DNA of 64,000 bases, taken from assembly GCA_029449245.1 (NCBI GenBank), contig JANATF010000007.1, positions 558,001 to 622,000 of the forward strand. Direction: 5' to 3'. How positions within the stretch are numbered: the stretch's first letter is position 1; every line of letters begins with the position of its first letter. Positions 11,905 to 24,111 of this stretch are shown here, one piece after another. This DNA comes from Mortierella alpina (lineage: Eukaryota; Mortierellomycota; Mortierellomycetes; Mortierellales; Mortierellaceae). Position numbers and translations under genes: made by a program. The notes under the pieces are model-generated. The model made no database searches. It was given only the letters and a program-made list of their open reading frames with translations, and was not told the origin of the DNA.

Positions 11905-14900
11905 ATGGGCACTGAAAAAGACGATAGAAAGGCTCTTGACCTAGTGCGCACAAGGACCATGGAACGCGCCCAAGGACATGCCATTCCCATTGCGTTTCGT
12001 ACCCTGTCGATCCATGTTACCGAATCCCAACTCTCCAGCAAAGCCGGCAAGTCCGCGTTCATAAAAGAGCTCAAGGGCAAAAAGAAAGAGGAAGACATCA
12101 CCTCGGAGACAGACTTTTTTGCGTCGGTCGAATTTCACAAGTTGACTCCTGCTGAGATTAACCTCCGCTTCAATACGAACGAAGCTCTCGGCCTCGAGCA
12201 GGGTGAAGCCGAGCGCCGTCTTCGAGCTCATGGTCCCAATGCCTTAGACGCGCGCAAGCCCAACTACATCAAAAAGAACCTTGGATACGTGCTTGGAGGC
12301 TTCAATTCGGTCCTTTGGCTTGGTGTGATCACCTTCTTTATTTGCTGGCAGCCCCCTCTGTCAAACCCTCCCAGCGTTACGAATCTGGCTCTGGCTATCC
12401 TTCTCGTAAGTCTTTACGCCCCAGCATCCAGGCCGAGCGACAAACATTAAAGACAATTCTCAATTTCTGTGTATATTACGCAAGGTGGATTGATTGACTC
12501 CTGTCCTTCTCTCTGTTGTCGTAGATCTTTGTCATATTCCTTCAAGCTTCGTTCTCTGCCTTCCAAGACTTCTCCACTGCCAAGGTCATGTCGTCAATCT
12601 TGGATATGATCCCCGCGGAGTGTCTTGTCTTCCGTGGTGGTCAACTTGTCAAGATTCCCGCCTCGAATCTTGTTGTTGGCGACCGTGTTCAGCTCTTGCT
12701 CGGAAACAGGGTTCCCGCTGACATGAGACTTATCCAAGCCTCAAATGACACGCGCTTTGACCGTGCTATTCTCACTGGTGAAAGTGAGGCTGTCGAGGCC
12801 AGCATCGCGGCTACGGATGACAACTTTTTGGAGTCCAGGAACATTGCATTCATGGGCACGCATATTGTTCAAGGTTCCTGCATAGGGGTTGTGGTCTTGA
12901 CGGGAAACAATACTTTGATGGGTAGAATAAACAAGCTGACCGCCGGTCGCAGGGCCAAGAAGACCATAATCCAGCTGGAGATCAGCCGCTTTATCCGGAT
13001 CATTGTCTCTCTCACGATTATTCTTGCTTCGCTGATCGTGATTGTCTGGGGCGCCTGGATTCGTCGTTCGTACCCTACATTCATGCCTACGGCCACCTTA
13101 CTGGTCACACTCATGGGCTGTGTCGTCGCTTTTATCCCAGAAGGTATAAGTGATATAAAAAAAGTCGAGTGACCATAAACTGTTCTTTTGAATTCAGTTG
13201 CTGACTTCTACAACATTACTCTCATTCTCGTGTCTCCAGGAATGCCCTCATGTGTCTCGCTGACGTTGCTCATGATTGCCCGCAGAATGCGTTCTAACGA
13301 CATCTTGCCCAAGACTCTGGCCACTGTGGAGACTCTTGGCTGTGTCAACGTAATTTGCTCTGACAAGACCGGCACCTTGACTGAGAACAAGATGTTTGTC
13401 ACCAACATTGCCTTCCTCGACCTCGAAATGACCCCTGAGGAGGCGTCCGCCAGGATTGAAAAAGAAACCAGCGCCACATCTTTGCGCCAGTCTGAAGATA
13501 GTCCTCAGGTATTGGCTCTCCGCCAGCTCCAGTTGGCCATGCTTTTGTGCAACAATGCCAAGTTCGACAACGAGACCCAGCACTTGCCCATCCCTGAGCG
13601 TAACGTCCTCGGTGATGCCACGGATAGCGCTCTTCTGCGATTCTCTGCCCAGATATCAGACACTTCTGCTCTTGCCTCCTGCTTTGAACGTACAAACGAG
13701 ATCCCCTTCAACTCTCGCAACAAGTGGATGATGACCGTCTACCAAGGTTCCGCTGATCAGCCCCAGGTGATCAAGACCTTATTCGGATCTGATATGACCT
13801 GCGCCACCAACTCCGCCAGCGACAAGGATTCACAGCTTGTTTTTGTGAAAGGTGCTCCTGATGTCCTCTTGCCCTACTGCACCTCCTTCTTGGCCGGCAC
13901 TAATAATGCACCCCAGCAACTCTCGGACGAGTGGGCTTGGGAACTTTCTCGCATCCAGGAAACCTGGTCTTGTCGTGGCCAGCGTGTTTTGATGCTCTGC
14001 AAGAGTCGCTTCAATTCTTGTTTGGTTGATGCTGCCCACAGCAGTGGATCTGCTGCTGCTACGATCCAGGAGGAGCTGGCTCATCAGGGACTTCAGGAGC
14101 TCTGCATCATCGGATTAGTTGGCATTATGGACCCTCCTCGCCCTGAGATCAAAGGCATGATCGCTGCTTGCCGCGGCGCTGGTGCTCGTTTCTTCATGGT
14201 CACTGGTGACTTTAGTTCGACTGCCTCAGCCATCGCAAAGCAGATCGGATTGTTTTCTTCAAACCGCGAACCCGACACTTTCGACGACATTCTTTACCCC
14301 AGCAGGAGGGAACGCGAGATTCACTCTGATGATCCGTCTGACGGTATCCCTAAATTCAAAATCGGTTCCCCCCGTTTCCGACAGGATACTTCTCTGGTCT
14401 TAACTGGCACCAATCTTACTAAGATGAGCCCAGGAGAATGGGATTTGATCTGTGCCTACGAGGAGGTTGTCTTTGCCCGTACCTCGCCTGAACAAAAGCT
14501 CAGAATTGTGGCCGAATTCCAGAAACGTGAATGTGTTGTAGCCGTTACAGGTGATGGTGTCAATGACGCCCCTGCCCTGAAGGCCGCGGACGTTGGCATT
14601 GCCGTTGTCACTGGTTCTGATGTTGCTATTGAGGCCGCCGATTTAATCTTGCTTGGCGGATTCGACTCGATCCCCGTCGCCATGCGCCTTGGTCGTTTAG
14701 CCTTCCAGAACTTGCAGAAGGTCATTGGATACTTGTTGCCCGCCGGCTCCTGGTCTGAGATCTGGCCCGTCCTCATCAACACCTTCTTGGGTACTCCCTT
14801 ATCATTGTCCACTTTCCTGATGATTATCATCTGCACAATGACCGATGCATTCACCGGTGTTGCCCTTGTCATGGAGCAACAAGAATTCGACCTCTTGTCA

Positions 14901-15470
14901 ATCCCACCCCGGAACACAAAGAAGGAGCACTTGATCACGGCCAAGATTTACCTTCAGTCTTATATTTTCATCGGTACGACGATGGTCGTCTTCAGCAACA
15001 TGCTCTTCTATCTGTACATCAAGGAATACACCAATCTCGGGTTCAGCGATCTGGTCTTGACCTTTGGTAACATCAACTACGCCAAGCTTTTCCCCCACAT
15101 CACTCCGGATGAATTTAATGGCTACTATGTCAATACCGGTCAATGTGTCCTCTTCGTTTCCCTGGTGATCATGCAGTGGGGCAACGTTCTCTCGATTCGC
15201 AACCGTCGCTTGTCCATCCTCCAGGCTGATCCTATCCGCAAGAAACGCCGCAACCTCTGGTTGTTTGTCGGTATGCTGGCCGCTTTCGTGATAGCCATCA
15301 TTGTCACGGAGGTACCTGGTATCCAGAACGTGATGCTGACCAATTCGGTCCCAATCAAGTACTGGCTGCTCCCCATCCCCTTCGCCTTGGCCATCTTGCT
15401 CCTGGATGAGCTTCGCAAGCTCTCATTCCGTGCCTTCCCCAAGGGCATCACTGCGAAGCTTGCTTGGTGA
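11905..15470 (+). CDS. P-type ATPase, type IIC (Na,K/H,K-ATPase-like), fungal
   Basis: Three exons close in phase: 11905-12405, 12525-13143 and 13240-15470, giving 1116 residues, the usual length. It should pump alkali cations or protons across the plasma or an internal membrane at the cost of ATP. Landmarks: N-terminal cation-ATPase domain (LTPAEINLRF... GLEQGEAERRL), actuator loop LTGESEA, M4 motif FIPEGMPS, phosphorylation site CSDKTGTLTE (Asp about 415), nucleotide-binding KGAPDVLL, and hinge VTGDGVNDAPALKAADVGIA, then M5-M10. Compared with animal Na,K-ATPase the M5 Glu (SEIWP) and the second M6 Asp (TMTDAF) are kept, while the first M6 Asp position is Cys by my alignment. No beta-subunit gene is seen nearby. 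An ATG at 11905 follows a CT-rich promoter. The ion carried cannot be told from sequence. Confidence 0.93.
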
Positions 15471-16224
15471 TGAAAAAATAATATTGCACAGTAGCTTTTC
15501 CTCGCCATACTCATGCAGCGTCTTATTTTCCATCCAGGAAGAAAGATCTGGGGCATGCACAACGGACAGAAAGGAACGACATTTCAAAACTCAAGAGTAT
15601 TCTGGGAAGAGGATGCCGAATCAGTCAAGGGTATAATGAGAAATAACAAATGCCCTCACAGGGCGGCAGAGGATGCTGAAACAGAACGGATGCAGATAAT
15701 CAAGGGCAGGAAAGGGCCTGGAGTTGGTTTGGGCTGCCAAGCGCTCATAGCGACGTTGCTGCCGGAACCATTCCTTCTTTCATGTTGTAATGTTGCACTG
15801 TAACTACTCAGCCGTCCTCTCAAATGTGCAATACTTACCCTTTCGCCACTCCTTTATCAGAACTTCAGAGCGCGTTGTTAACATGTAATGCTTGGCAGGC
15901 ATTGCTGAGCCTCTTATTACACTACCTCTCTTTCCATATCCTAATACTCTCCTTGTCATGTTTGAGATGTCATTCTACCCTTGTCTCGCCTAGATTCTCC
16001 ACAAACAGCTTCTGAGAACAGCGTTATGAAAATAAAAAATGTATGTTTTAGATGCTAAATTTTCTTTTTCGCGGCTTCTACATCCGGGACGACACATCAG
16101 GCTATCGCCACACCTCAACAACTTTTCTGGTGTAGGAGTTGTTGTCTGAATACCGCCCAAATGACGTAAGTTAGATAATTGAAAGATAGTTCCAAACAAA
16201 AAAAGGCCTGCTTGTTAGACATAC
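15471..16224. other. Intergenic stretch, no gene recognised
   Basis: No gene is recognised between the ATPase stop and the minus-strand membrane-protein exons. A minus-strand frame at 15990-16199 could be a terminal exon of that gene, preceded by an acceptor (GTATTCAG), but it has no recognisable content. Confidence 0.4.
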
Positions 16225-16584
16225 CGACATTGTTAGTGTGGTTTCAACACACTTATAAGTGGGAGGCGTCGCCGCGCTTGGTGCTTGCGATTGAGCCTGA
16301 GCTTGTGCTTGTGCTGGTCGCCTGATTCCATATTAAGGACCCTTACTTGTCCACGGGCTGTAAGTAGCTGGCCAAATAGACAACTCCAAATAATAGAGTC
16401 GTGACAAAACTTATACCGACGCGTAGGTGTTGTACCAACGCAGAATGTCTCAGGCCCGCTGGCAACAAATCCACGTACACTTGGTTCGGTTGAACAGCGA
16501 CCGGGGGACCATGCTGGAGGGCGCTGGATACCAGCATCGAGTTTGCAAACAGTGCAAAGGGTGCACTTGTGGCGGCCAGATGTC
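16225..16584 (-). CDS. Putative tail-anchored membrane protein, partial (two exons)
   Basis: Two exons join in phase (16584-16347 and 16321-16225, a 25-bp gap that is very short for an intron, so the join is uncertain). The first encodes HGPPVAVQPNQVYVDLLPAG followed by one hydrophobic helix (VGISFVTTLLFGVVYLASYL). The second is Gln/Ala-rich (AQAQAQSQ) and ends PPTYKCVETTLTMS before a GTATGTC donor. The coding style is real-looking, but I do not recognise the family and could not find the start: the nearest upstream ATG is one base out of frame. It may be a gene with more 5' exons or a decaying one. Confidence 0.35.
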
Positions 16585-16749
16585 CTGTCAGCAATGAGCT
16601 GAACAGAGTAGGGCTGGGGTGGCGAGGTAGAGGACGAGAGTCCGACTGTCATGACACGGTTTCTCGCCAGTCCCTGGTTCGGGACGTTGTCGTCGTAGTC
16701 GTTACGGTTAAGTGGTCAAAATCACACTGCCTGACTGTTACCAAGGCAC

Positions 16750-17040
16750 TATTGAAAGATGACACTGTACGACGCCCAAGTCTTTCTGGTTCCCAAAAAA
16801 GGCCAAACAAGATCGAGTTCCCCTACAGCCTTACTAACAGGTGCGAGGTCCAGTGCTGAGGCAAATTTATCCAGACAATGTTCGAGCGTAATCCGCGCTG
16901 CACCTATTGCAAGTTTTCCGCCGACCATGGTGCCACGCAGTGTCCCAAACTCCAACAATTCAGATGCTTCAATAGCCAGCGTACTGGCCACTGTGCGCGA
17001 CTCCGCCGGCAATCAAGGACAGAAGATGAAGTGAACACAC
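16750..17040 (+). pseudogene. Retroelement zinc-knuckle fragment (Gag/LINE ORF1-like)
   Basis: After an in-frame TGA at about 16857, a frame reads RNPRCTYCKFSADHGATQCP and then RCFNSQRTGHCAR. The first is a CX2CX5HX4C zinc knuckle. The second keeps the C and GH positions but has lost its second Cys (Ser) and its last Cys. Such paired knuckles close the Gag or ORF1 protein of retrotransposons. Nothing of the reverse transcriptase is nearby, so this is a short relic. Confidence 0.5.
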
Positions 17041-17569
17041 ATCGGTCCAGTCCAAACTACTTGTCCCTCTTGTTCCTACTCCGCTCCCTCTGTCGGCCCT
17101 CCTCAAGGCTAGCTATATGCACGCCAGGTAGGAATTCTCGCCTATTGCACGCACAAAACCCGTTGAAGCAAGGAACACACCTCGCTCTCGTAAACTGCCA
17201 TAATGTCTGCACCGAAGGACCGACCACCCGTCATAGCAAAAAAACGGCCACTTGAACTCGAGCTAGGATAAGCAGCAGAAAGGAAGACAGAGCAAGTGTG
17301 AAAGAAAAGTCGACTAAGACGAGTGTGTGTGTGTCCGTGTGTGTTGTGCGTGTAATCTCCCTTGTGAGTAGACAGGGCTATTGAAAGGCATGGATGCCGA
17401 GACAGCTTTCATATCATGCAGAGTATAATTCGAAACAAAAAATGGCTTGTATTGGGAAAAAAAAAATGACGGTGCGAATGAGAAGCAGCTATTGAAGGCT
17501 GGCAATGCTAAGTAGACAAAGAGAACGAGAGAGAAAAAAAAACCTGTGCATAACTTCACATCTGCCTTT
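17041..17569. other. Intergenic stretch 3' of HAS1
   Basis: No gene is recognised. The HAS1 3' flank on the minus strand is A/T-rich and includes a GTGTGT tract near 17322-17345. Confidence 0.45.
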
Positions 17570-19708
17570 CTATCGTGCAAATTGACGTCCTCCACTTTCG
17601 CCGTTGGGTCGGCGACCACTGCTTGGGTGGTTATGGGTCTTCTTCTCGCCAACAACGTATGCCTTCTTGTTTGCAGTGTTGCCCTTGACCGAGCCCACAG
17701 AGATGTTGACCTTGGGAGGCACCGAGAATCCAAACGCCTTGGCAACCTTGACGAGATCCAGCTTGTTGACATCAAACGTTCCCTTCTGAGCATAGGATGC
17801 ATAACTCTGGAGGTAACTCCTGTATCCGTCACGAGCAGACTTGTTCAAGTAATAATTCTTCTCCACCAGTTTCTCCAGCTGACTCTGGACGTTCGAGATC
17901 TTGGAGCTGGGGAACTGGTACTCGTTCAAAGGGACCTTGGCGTGCTTCAAGAACCGGAGGAAGCCCAATTCTGAAGGCAGAAGGAATAGCAGGGACTTGC
18001 CAGAGGTACCGGCACGGGCTGTACGGCCGACACGGTGAATGTAGTCGCGAGGATCATCTGGGGGGTCGAACTGAATGATCCAGTCAACGGCAGGGATATC
18101 AAGTCCACGTGCAGCAACGTCTGTGCAGAGCAAAATTCCCGTTGGCGCGTTGATGAATTCGAAAAAGGTGGTTGTCCGCTTCTGCTGCTTCTGTCGTCCG
18201 TGCAGGTCCAGGACAGGGATATCGATGTAGTTGAGGAGTTCAGCGTGGTATTTGACAGAGTTGCAGGACGAGAAGAAGACAATGACCTTCTTCTTGAGGT
18301 TTTTCTTCAAGAATGTGAACAAGAGTAGGAATCGCTTGTCACTTTCACAAATAACATATCCCTGTTCCAGTCCGTCCGCTGTGGCTGTGTCCTTCTTCTC
18401 GTCGACGTTGATGTACAGAGGTCCAGCCTTGAGCGACATCCTAGCCAGATCTGTGACCTTGGTGGTCTGTGTGGCTGAAAAGAGCATCGACTGGCGGTTA
18501 TCCTTGGGCAACAGCTTGATGATCTGCTTCATCTCATCCTCGAATCCGCACTCCAGAATACGATCAGCCTCGTCAATGACCAAGGCCTTCAAGTTCTTGA
18601 AGACAAATCCTTTGGTGTTCTACACATCAAAAGGCAATCACAATGTAAGTGGGCCTTGTGAAAATAATATGGGCTGCGCGAATCCAACATGTAGCCGGTG
18701 CGTTTACCTGAAGATGATCAAGGAGGCGACCGGGGGTGGCGACCAGGAGGTTGACACCCTTAGCGAGCTTGTCGGCCTCAGCCTTGCGGTTAGCACCACC
18801 AATGACAATACCAAAGGTCTGGTTGTGGTATTTGAGAAGGTCCTTTGCAACACCAAAGATCTGAAGAGCTAGCTCGCGAGTAGGCGAGATGATCACAACA
18901 CCAGTACCTATTGTGACAGAGGAAAAGCGTTGAGTATCTGTACTAAAAGCAGGTAGAAGTACAGAACAACAAGAGGGACAGAGCGAGGTGTATACCATTG
19001 CGAGGCTTAAACTTGAGCTTGTAGAGCAACTCGACAGCAGGGACCAAGAAGGCGATGGTCTTTCCAGAACCCGTCTTGGCGGCACCGAGGACATCGCGAC
19101 CAGCCAGCAGAGGAGGGATGGTACGTGCCTGAACTTCGGTCATCTTTGTGAATCCAATGTCGACAATAGCTTTCTTAGAAGGCTCGCAAAGCTCGAGAGA
19201 GGCAAACTCGTAGTTGATCTTCTTGCCGCCAGCTATTGTAAATACGCAAGGAGCAGCGGAAGATGCTTGCTGTTAGTACACCGAATTGTGGCAAAAATGT
19301 GTTGTGTTCAAGAAGACACTGAATACAGGTATATGGTGCTAAGGGGAGGACGGTGCAGGGTGATGTTCGATTGCTGCGCTTGCTGAGGGAAGACGGCGGC
19401 ACTTTACCTGCAGGGGTAGCGGCGTCGTTGGCCGAGAAGTCGATAGCGGGCAGATCCTGTTGCTCGTTCTGGTCGTCCTTTGTTTCCACCTTCTCTCCTT
19501 CGCTCTGCTCCTCATCGTCCTCCTCTTCATCCTCGTCCTCCTCTTCATCCTCGTCCTCAGACTCGTCGACCTTCTCCTTCTTGTTGGTCTTTTCAAGCAG
19601 CTTGTCCTCTCTCTTGCGCTTGTTGGTGCTATTTCCGTCGACTACTGCAGCTGCCGCGGGTGTGGCAGGCTTGGCAGAGCCAGCAGTTTTGGCGCTGTTC
19701 TTTGCCAT
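17570..19708 (-). CDS. HAS1: ATP-dependent RNA helicase HAS1 (DDX18 family)
   Basis: Four exons close in phase: 19708-19408, 19232-18996, 18907-18708 and 18619-17570, giving 595 residues. HAS1 is a nucleolar DEAD-box helicase needed for 40S and 60S subunit assembly. Residues 1-100 are charged with a basic cluster (NKRKRED) and a long acidic run. The core follows: Q motif GFTKMTEVQ (about 127-135), Walker [10 protein letters not shown] (151-159), [20 protein letters not shown] (262-265), SAT, ARGLDIP and HRVGRTAR. After the core comes the DUF4217 region ([20 protein letters not shown]) and a basic tail ending GGRQFAR. All helicase motifs are intact. The gene faces CRIPT across 258 bp, suggesting a shared promoter. 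Confidence 0.97.
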
Positions 19709-19966
19709 TGTGAAGTGGTGTTTAGGAAGGGGTTGATTGGGCGATGGAGCAATGGCAACAGAAAGAAAAAAAAACGGTTGATTGGGTAGAAAAAAAAAAG
19801 AAAAAAATAACAAAGCAGTCCCCGGGCCTGTTTGTGTAAACAACCTCCATGGTCTGTCAATTAGGGAGGGCATAGTCAATTATGGATAGCAAAGACCATT
19901 TGAATAACGACACTTTTGCTAATGTGCCGCTCTCCTTCGTCACTCCGTACTTCATCTACTATCGCT
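19709..19966. promoter_or_regulatory. Divergent HAS1/CRIPT intergenic promoter
   Basis: Only 258 bp separate the two start codons, so both genes must be driven from here. The HAS1 side carries A-rich runs on the plus strand, i.e. pyrimidine tracts on its own strand. No TATA box is evident. Confidence 0.6.
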
Positions 19967-20577
19967 ATGGTCTGCACGAAGTGTAAGCTGCACTCTTTAT
20001 TGTTCTCGTCACATTCAGCCCTTGCTCGTTGTCAGCTGCCAAGGAACCCATCACATTAACGCACCGACCTCGACCTCGACTTGCTCTGTAGGCGAAAAGA
20101 AACTGGCCAAGGTCATTTGCCCCGACAAGTGGAAAGATGGTGCACGCAACACAACCGTCGGCTCATCATCAGCTGCGGGCCGCAAGCTCGGCGAGAATAA
20201 GTTGTTGAGCAAGAAGAGAGTGTAACGCCTTTTGCTTTTCCAATGCCGTGTCTACGTACATGCTGTAAAACCTCTGCCGCTTCCGTGCAAGTGCTAACCA
20301 CCAACTTTCATACTACCATACCAGAACGGCAAAGTTCAACCCATATGCTGCATCAAAGTGCAAGACTTGTAAATCCAAAGTGCACCAGGAAGGTGCCATG
20401 TACTGCCAAGGTAAAGTGAGGGATGCTTTTGAAGCTGCTTCTACTAACGAGGCTCAACATTTCTAACCACGATATTGATGCATCTGTTGATCAGGTTGCG
20501 CGTACAAGCAAGGACAATGTGCACTTTGCGGCGTGGCTATCCTGGACACAACAAAGTACAAGATGTCTGCAAAATAA
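19967..20577 (+). CDS. CRIPT: CRIPT (cysteine-rich PDZ-binding protein homologue)
   Basis: Four exons close in phase: 19967-19982, 20092-20221, 20325-20410 and 20495-20577, giving 104 residues against about 101 in animals. CRIPT is a small zinc-binding protein linked in eukaryotes to the (minor) spliceosome and, in neurons, to PSD-95. The paired CXXC motifs are all present: MVCTKCEKK at the start, SKCKTCKSKVHQEG with YCQGCAYKQG in the middle, and CALCGVAILDT near the end. The conserved DKWKDGARNTT block is also clear. The first exon is only 16 nt. The C-terminus ends KMSAK rather than the PDZ ligand of animals, as expected for a fungus. The 5' end faces HAS1. Confidence 0.96.
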
Positions 20578-20725
20578 GGAGGGCAGTCAGTTCGGCAGCC
20601 TAGTGGCCATTTCCGAGGTTCAGGAACCAAACTTTGTATCAACAACTCAACACTCCATCATCACCTTAGTCTTCTTCAGTGCCTGTATTTTTAAAATGAA
20701 AACCATCTTGGAATCTATGCGCTTT

Positions 20726-22333
20726 CTAGAGAGCTGCAGGGTGTGCACTGACACCAGTAGGGCCTTTTCCCAAAAACTTGTCAGGACCCAACTCTTCAAT
20801 CGCGTAGCCTTGGGGATAAACGGGTGGTGGCGCAAGATCGAATCGCGTAATATATCTCTTGTGCCCACTGAACGGACATCCAGCGACCGATTCAGTTTTC
20901 TGACCCTCAGCAACTTTGCCTTCCTTGGCAGCTCGAAGTGCCGTGCGCACCAGAGGAACGGTCCTGGGCAACATGAGGTGCTTCACAAAGCAACCCCGCA
21001 GCCAAAGAAGGCTGTTGAACATCCAGACTTTGTATCTTGGAGCCTTATATCCAAGCGCGGCACGAAGACGAGGGTTCATGAGCGACACGATAAAGCCACG
21101 CAGAAGGGATGCAGCAGGCGGAGCTATCGACTCCACGAAGGCCATGCTACTTTCAGCAACTGCTACATTCGAGGGAGCAAATACCATCTTCTTGCTTTCA
21201 TATGTCTGGTGATAAAGGGAAGGGTCAGCGTTAAAGGTCGTAGCTGTACACGATAAGTGAGTATGACTGCTGCAAATCACACGGTCTTACCTCTGCCCAC
21301 TCGGCAAATTCCTGTACAGATCCAGGTATATTCTTGATTCCCATAGCACGGCCTGTCTGCGTCCAAACAGCTAGGATAGCCTGCATGCAACGTTCCATGG
21401 TGGTATTAGTAATGGGTACTTTTTGAAGGGGTTTTTTTTGTGCATAAAATGAATGGTCTTCCTCATTCACTGAAAACTCTGGGGCATTTACGTTCCTTTC
21501 CAGATCTGTTAATTTGCGCCATTCAAAGCGATCAATCAAACGCGCCGCTTCCAGGACAAAGAGTGAGAGGTTGTATGTGTAGTCGTCCTGTGAGATCCGA
21601 TAATGACTGTGCAAAAAATTCAACCTTCTCAAAGCAGCCTCCGCTCTTGCATCGTCGTTCCTTCGCTCTTGCTCCTCTTCAAAGTCGGCCTGATCAAAAT
21701 CGAGAGGTTTGGCTCGGACCTTTTCGACCGTAGCTCCTGTCTTGGGGTCAATGACTTCCTCAAGCATGGATCGTGCCACGCGCCGCGGATGCACCTCATG
21801 CAGTTCCGTCAGAATAAAAGCCGTGTCCTCGTTGCGCTTTTTGCAATCAGTCGTCATCTGGATATACAACATGGAGAATCACTTGCGGTCAATGTTGATG
21901 AACGTGGAGCTACTGTCTATGCCTACAAAAAATTTTGCTCAAGAGCTTAACTGTCGGTCAGTGCACCTCTCACCTGTTTCGTAGCGACCAAGACCTTCGA
22001 GATACTCGGGATGGCGAACGTCTTCAAACCGGTCATTTCAAGGCTAATCCCTGCAATGAACGGAAAGTCCAACTGAAACGTCCTGGAGTAGACCTCATGC
22101 GCAACATTGATATCATGAAGCGGCGTTGTTGGATCCGGATACTTATCGAGTAGAGTCTTGATTCCTCGAAGGCGATACCGGCGGACCGCTGCCATGTAGC
22201 AGAACAATGCAATGGATGCTGCTGCTGGGAGGGATTTGACTAAAATGTGGAGCGCGGGTCGGAGAACGTGCCAGGTCTGGGAGCACTCGACCAGTGCATG
22301 GCGATAAAGCATATTGATTAGGTCTCTTGTCAT
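20726..22333 (-). CDS. ER-bound oxygenase, mpaB/rubber-oxygenase (DUF2236-like) family
   Basis: Three exons close in phase: 22333-21974, 21857-21291 and 21205-20726, giving 468 residues. An N-terminal membrane segment (about residues 28-50) is followed by YRLRGIKTLLDKYPDP and HDINVAHEVYSRTF. Exon 2 holds the family core: a NFLHSHYRISQDD region, a helix YTYNLSLFVLEAARLIDRFEW, then LTDLE and IKNIP. Exon 3 continues with a helix containing LLWLRGCFVKHLMLPR and a GCPFSG-containing tail. MpaB-type enzymes are haem or non-haem oxygenases in meroterpenoid cleavage, but fungi carry many uncharacterised members. No biosynthetic cluster is nearby, so the substrate is unknown. Family call rests on my recognition of the core. 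Confidence 0.75.
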
Positions 22334-23184
22334 GACGCTTTGTTGTACTGAAGGCTGGTGGTTTCTTGGTAATTTGAATTGGGAGTTCCTACATGGGCCA
22401 ATTTATATAAGAGTGGTCCAAAGGCTCGGTTACCATTTGCGAAAAATGGTCCGAGCAATCCGAGCAAGTGCACGGCCCCTTCCGAAATTTATTCAAAGCG
22501 CCAGAATACAAACGTCCCGTACTGCAGTGCGCAGTGCGGCAACGTACTTCTTCATGGGCTCTATTCCGCGTGCACATTATCGCCAGCTTGTTAACGCTGA
22601 CTGAATCGGTCTCTACATTTGATATCACTTTGTTGAAAACGGTGCCAGTTGAAATACAACATGGTTGTGCTGAGGGTAGTCTATTACATGCACATTGCAC
22701 ATGCGCAGACGGGCGGCGTGTCATAACTTCTCCAATGCATTGGATTTTGGACAAGCACTTCCAGACCATCCGGATTGCCAGCTTTTAGCGCGGACCTCTT
22801 CGGTAGCAGAAGAGAGCCAGATCAGCTGCTCGAGCGGTATGGGCGGCATGGACGGCATGAGCGGGATGTACGGGATGATCATTATTGGACATACTATGTC
22901 AATTTAGAGAATGTAAGGTGAAAAAGCATATGTAACGATCCGTAGACAGGCTACAGTATGTATAATGAAGTCCAAGCCCGACACACATTCAAGATGAAAT
23001 AGACATTTGATAGACAAGGAGTTAGAAAATGGCATTTGCAGTTGAAAATGATATGGACAATTGTCTATACAATGCGAGATGTATTAGAGAAAACTATGTA
23101 AAAGCGGAAGGGAGAGGACGGGAAAAAAATACAAGTTTTGAAAAAAAGTAAGATAATGAGAGGGGCTGTCGTGCAAAGCGATAT
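22334..23184. other. Intergenic stretch between oxygenase and hsp70
   Basis: No gene is recognised. At about 22835-22880 a plus-strand frame reads GMGGMDGMSGMYGM, which resembles the GGM-repeat tail of group I chaperonins, but no chaperonin body precedes it. The right part is the hsp70 3' flank, A-rich on the plus strand. Confidence 0.45.
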
Positions 23185-23809
23185 TTAGTCGACCTCCTCG
23201 ATGGTGGGCTCGGAGGGAGCCTCACCAGGGAAGCCACCGGGAGCGCCGCCAGCAGCACCGGGCATGGGGGGAGCACCACCAGCAGCACCGTAGACCTTCA
23301 TCATGATGGGGTTGGAGATCTCCTCGAGGTGCTTCTGCTTGGCATCGAACTCCTCCTTCTCGGCCTCCTGGTTAGCATCCAACCAGGTGATGACCTCCTC
23401 GCAGGCGTCACCGAGAGTCTTCTTGTCAGCCTCATCGAGCTTGCCGCCGACCTTCTCATCAGCCAAAGAGTTCTTGATGTTGAAGGCGAAGGACTCGAGA
23501 CCGTTCTTGGCCTGGATGCGGGCGGTGGCAGCCTCATCCTCAGCCTTGTACTTCTCAGCCTCGTTAACCATACGCTCAATGTCCTCCTTGGAGAGACGGC
23601 CCTTGTCGTTGGTGATGGTGATCTTGTTGGCACGGCCAGTCGACTTCTCGACAGCAGAGACGTTCAAAATACCGTTGGCATCGACATCAAAGACGACCTC
23701 AATCTGGGGAACACCGCGGGGTGCGGGGGGGATGCCAGTGAGCTCGAACTTGCCGAGCATGTTGTTATCCTTGGTGCGAGCACGCTCACCCTCGTAAACC
23801 TGGATCAAG

Positions 23810-23846
<37 letters not shown>

Positions 23847-24078
23847 CGGACTTCTTGGTGGGGACGGTGGTGTTGCGCTTGATCAAGGCGGTCATGACAC
23901 CTCCGGCGGTCTCAATTCCCAGGGAGAGGGGAGCGACATCGAGCAAGAGCAAGTCCTGAGTCTTCTCGGAGGTGTCACCGGTCAAAATGGCGGCCTGGAC
24001 GGCGGCACCGTAGGCGACAGCCTCATCGGGGTTGATGGACTTGTTGGGCTCCTTGCCGTTGAAGAAGTCAGAGACCAT

Positions 24079-24111
<33 letters not shown>

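Noticed and set aside
12869-14944. Several minus-strand open frames across the ATPase
   Set aside because: They are shadows of the P-type ATPase exons, with no domain content.
19353-19736. Poly-Ser and Leu-rich frames opposite HAS1 exon 1
   Set aside because: They are the complement of the acidic GAG/GAT-rich N-terminus of HAS1.
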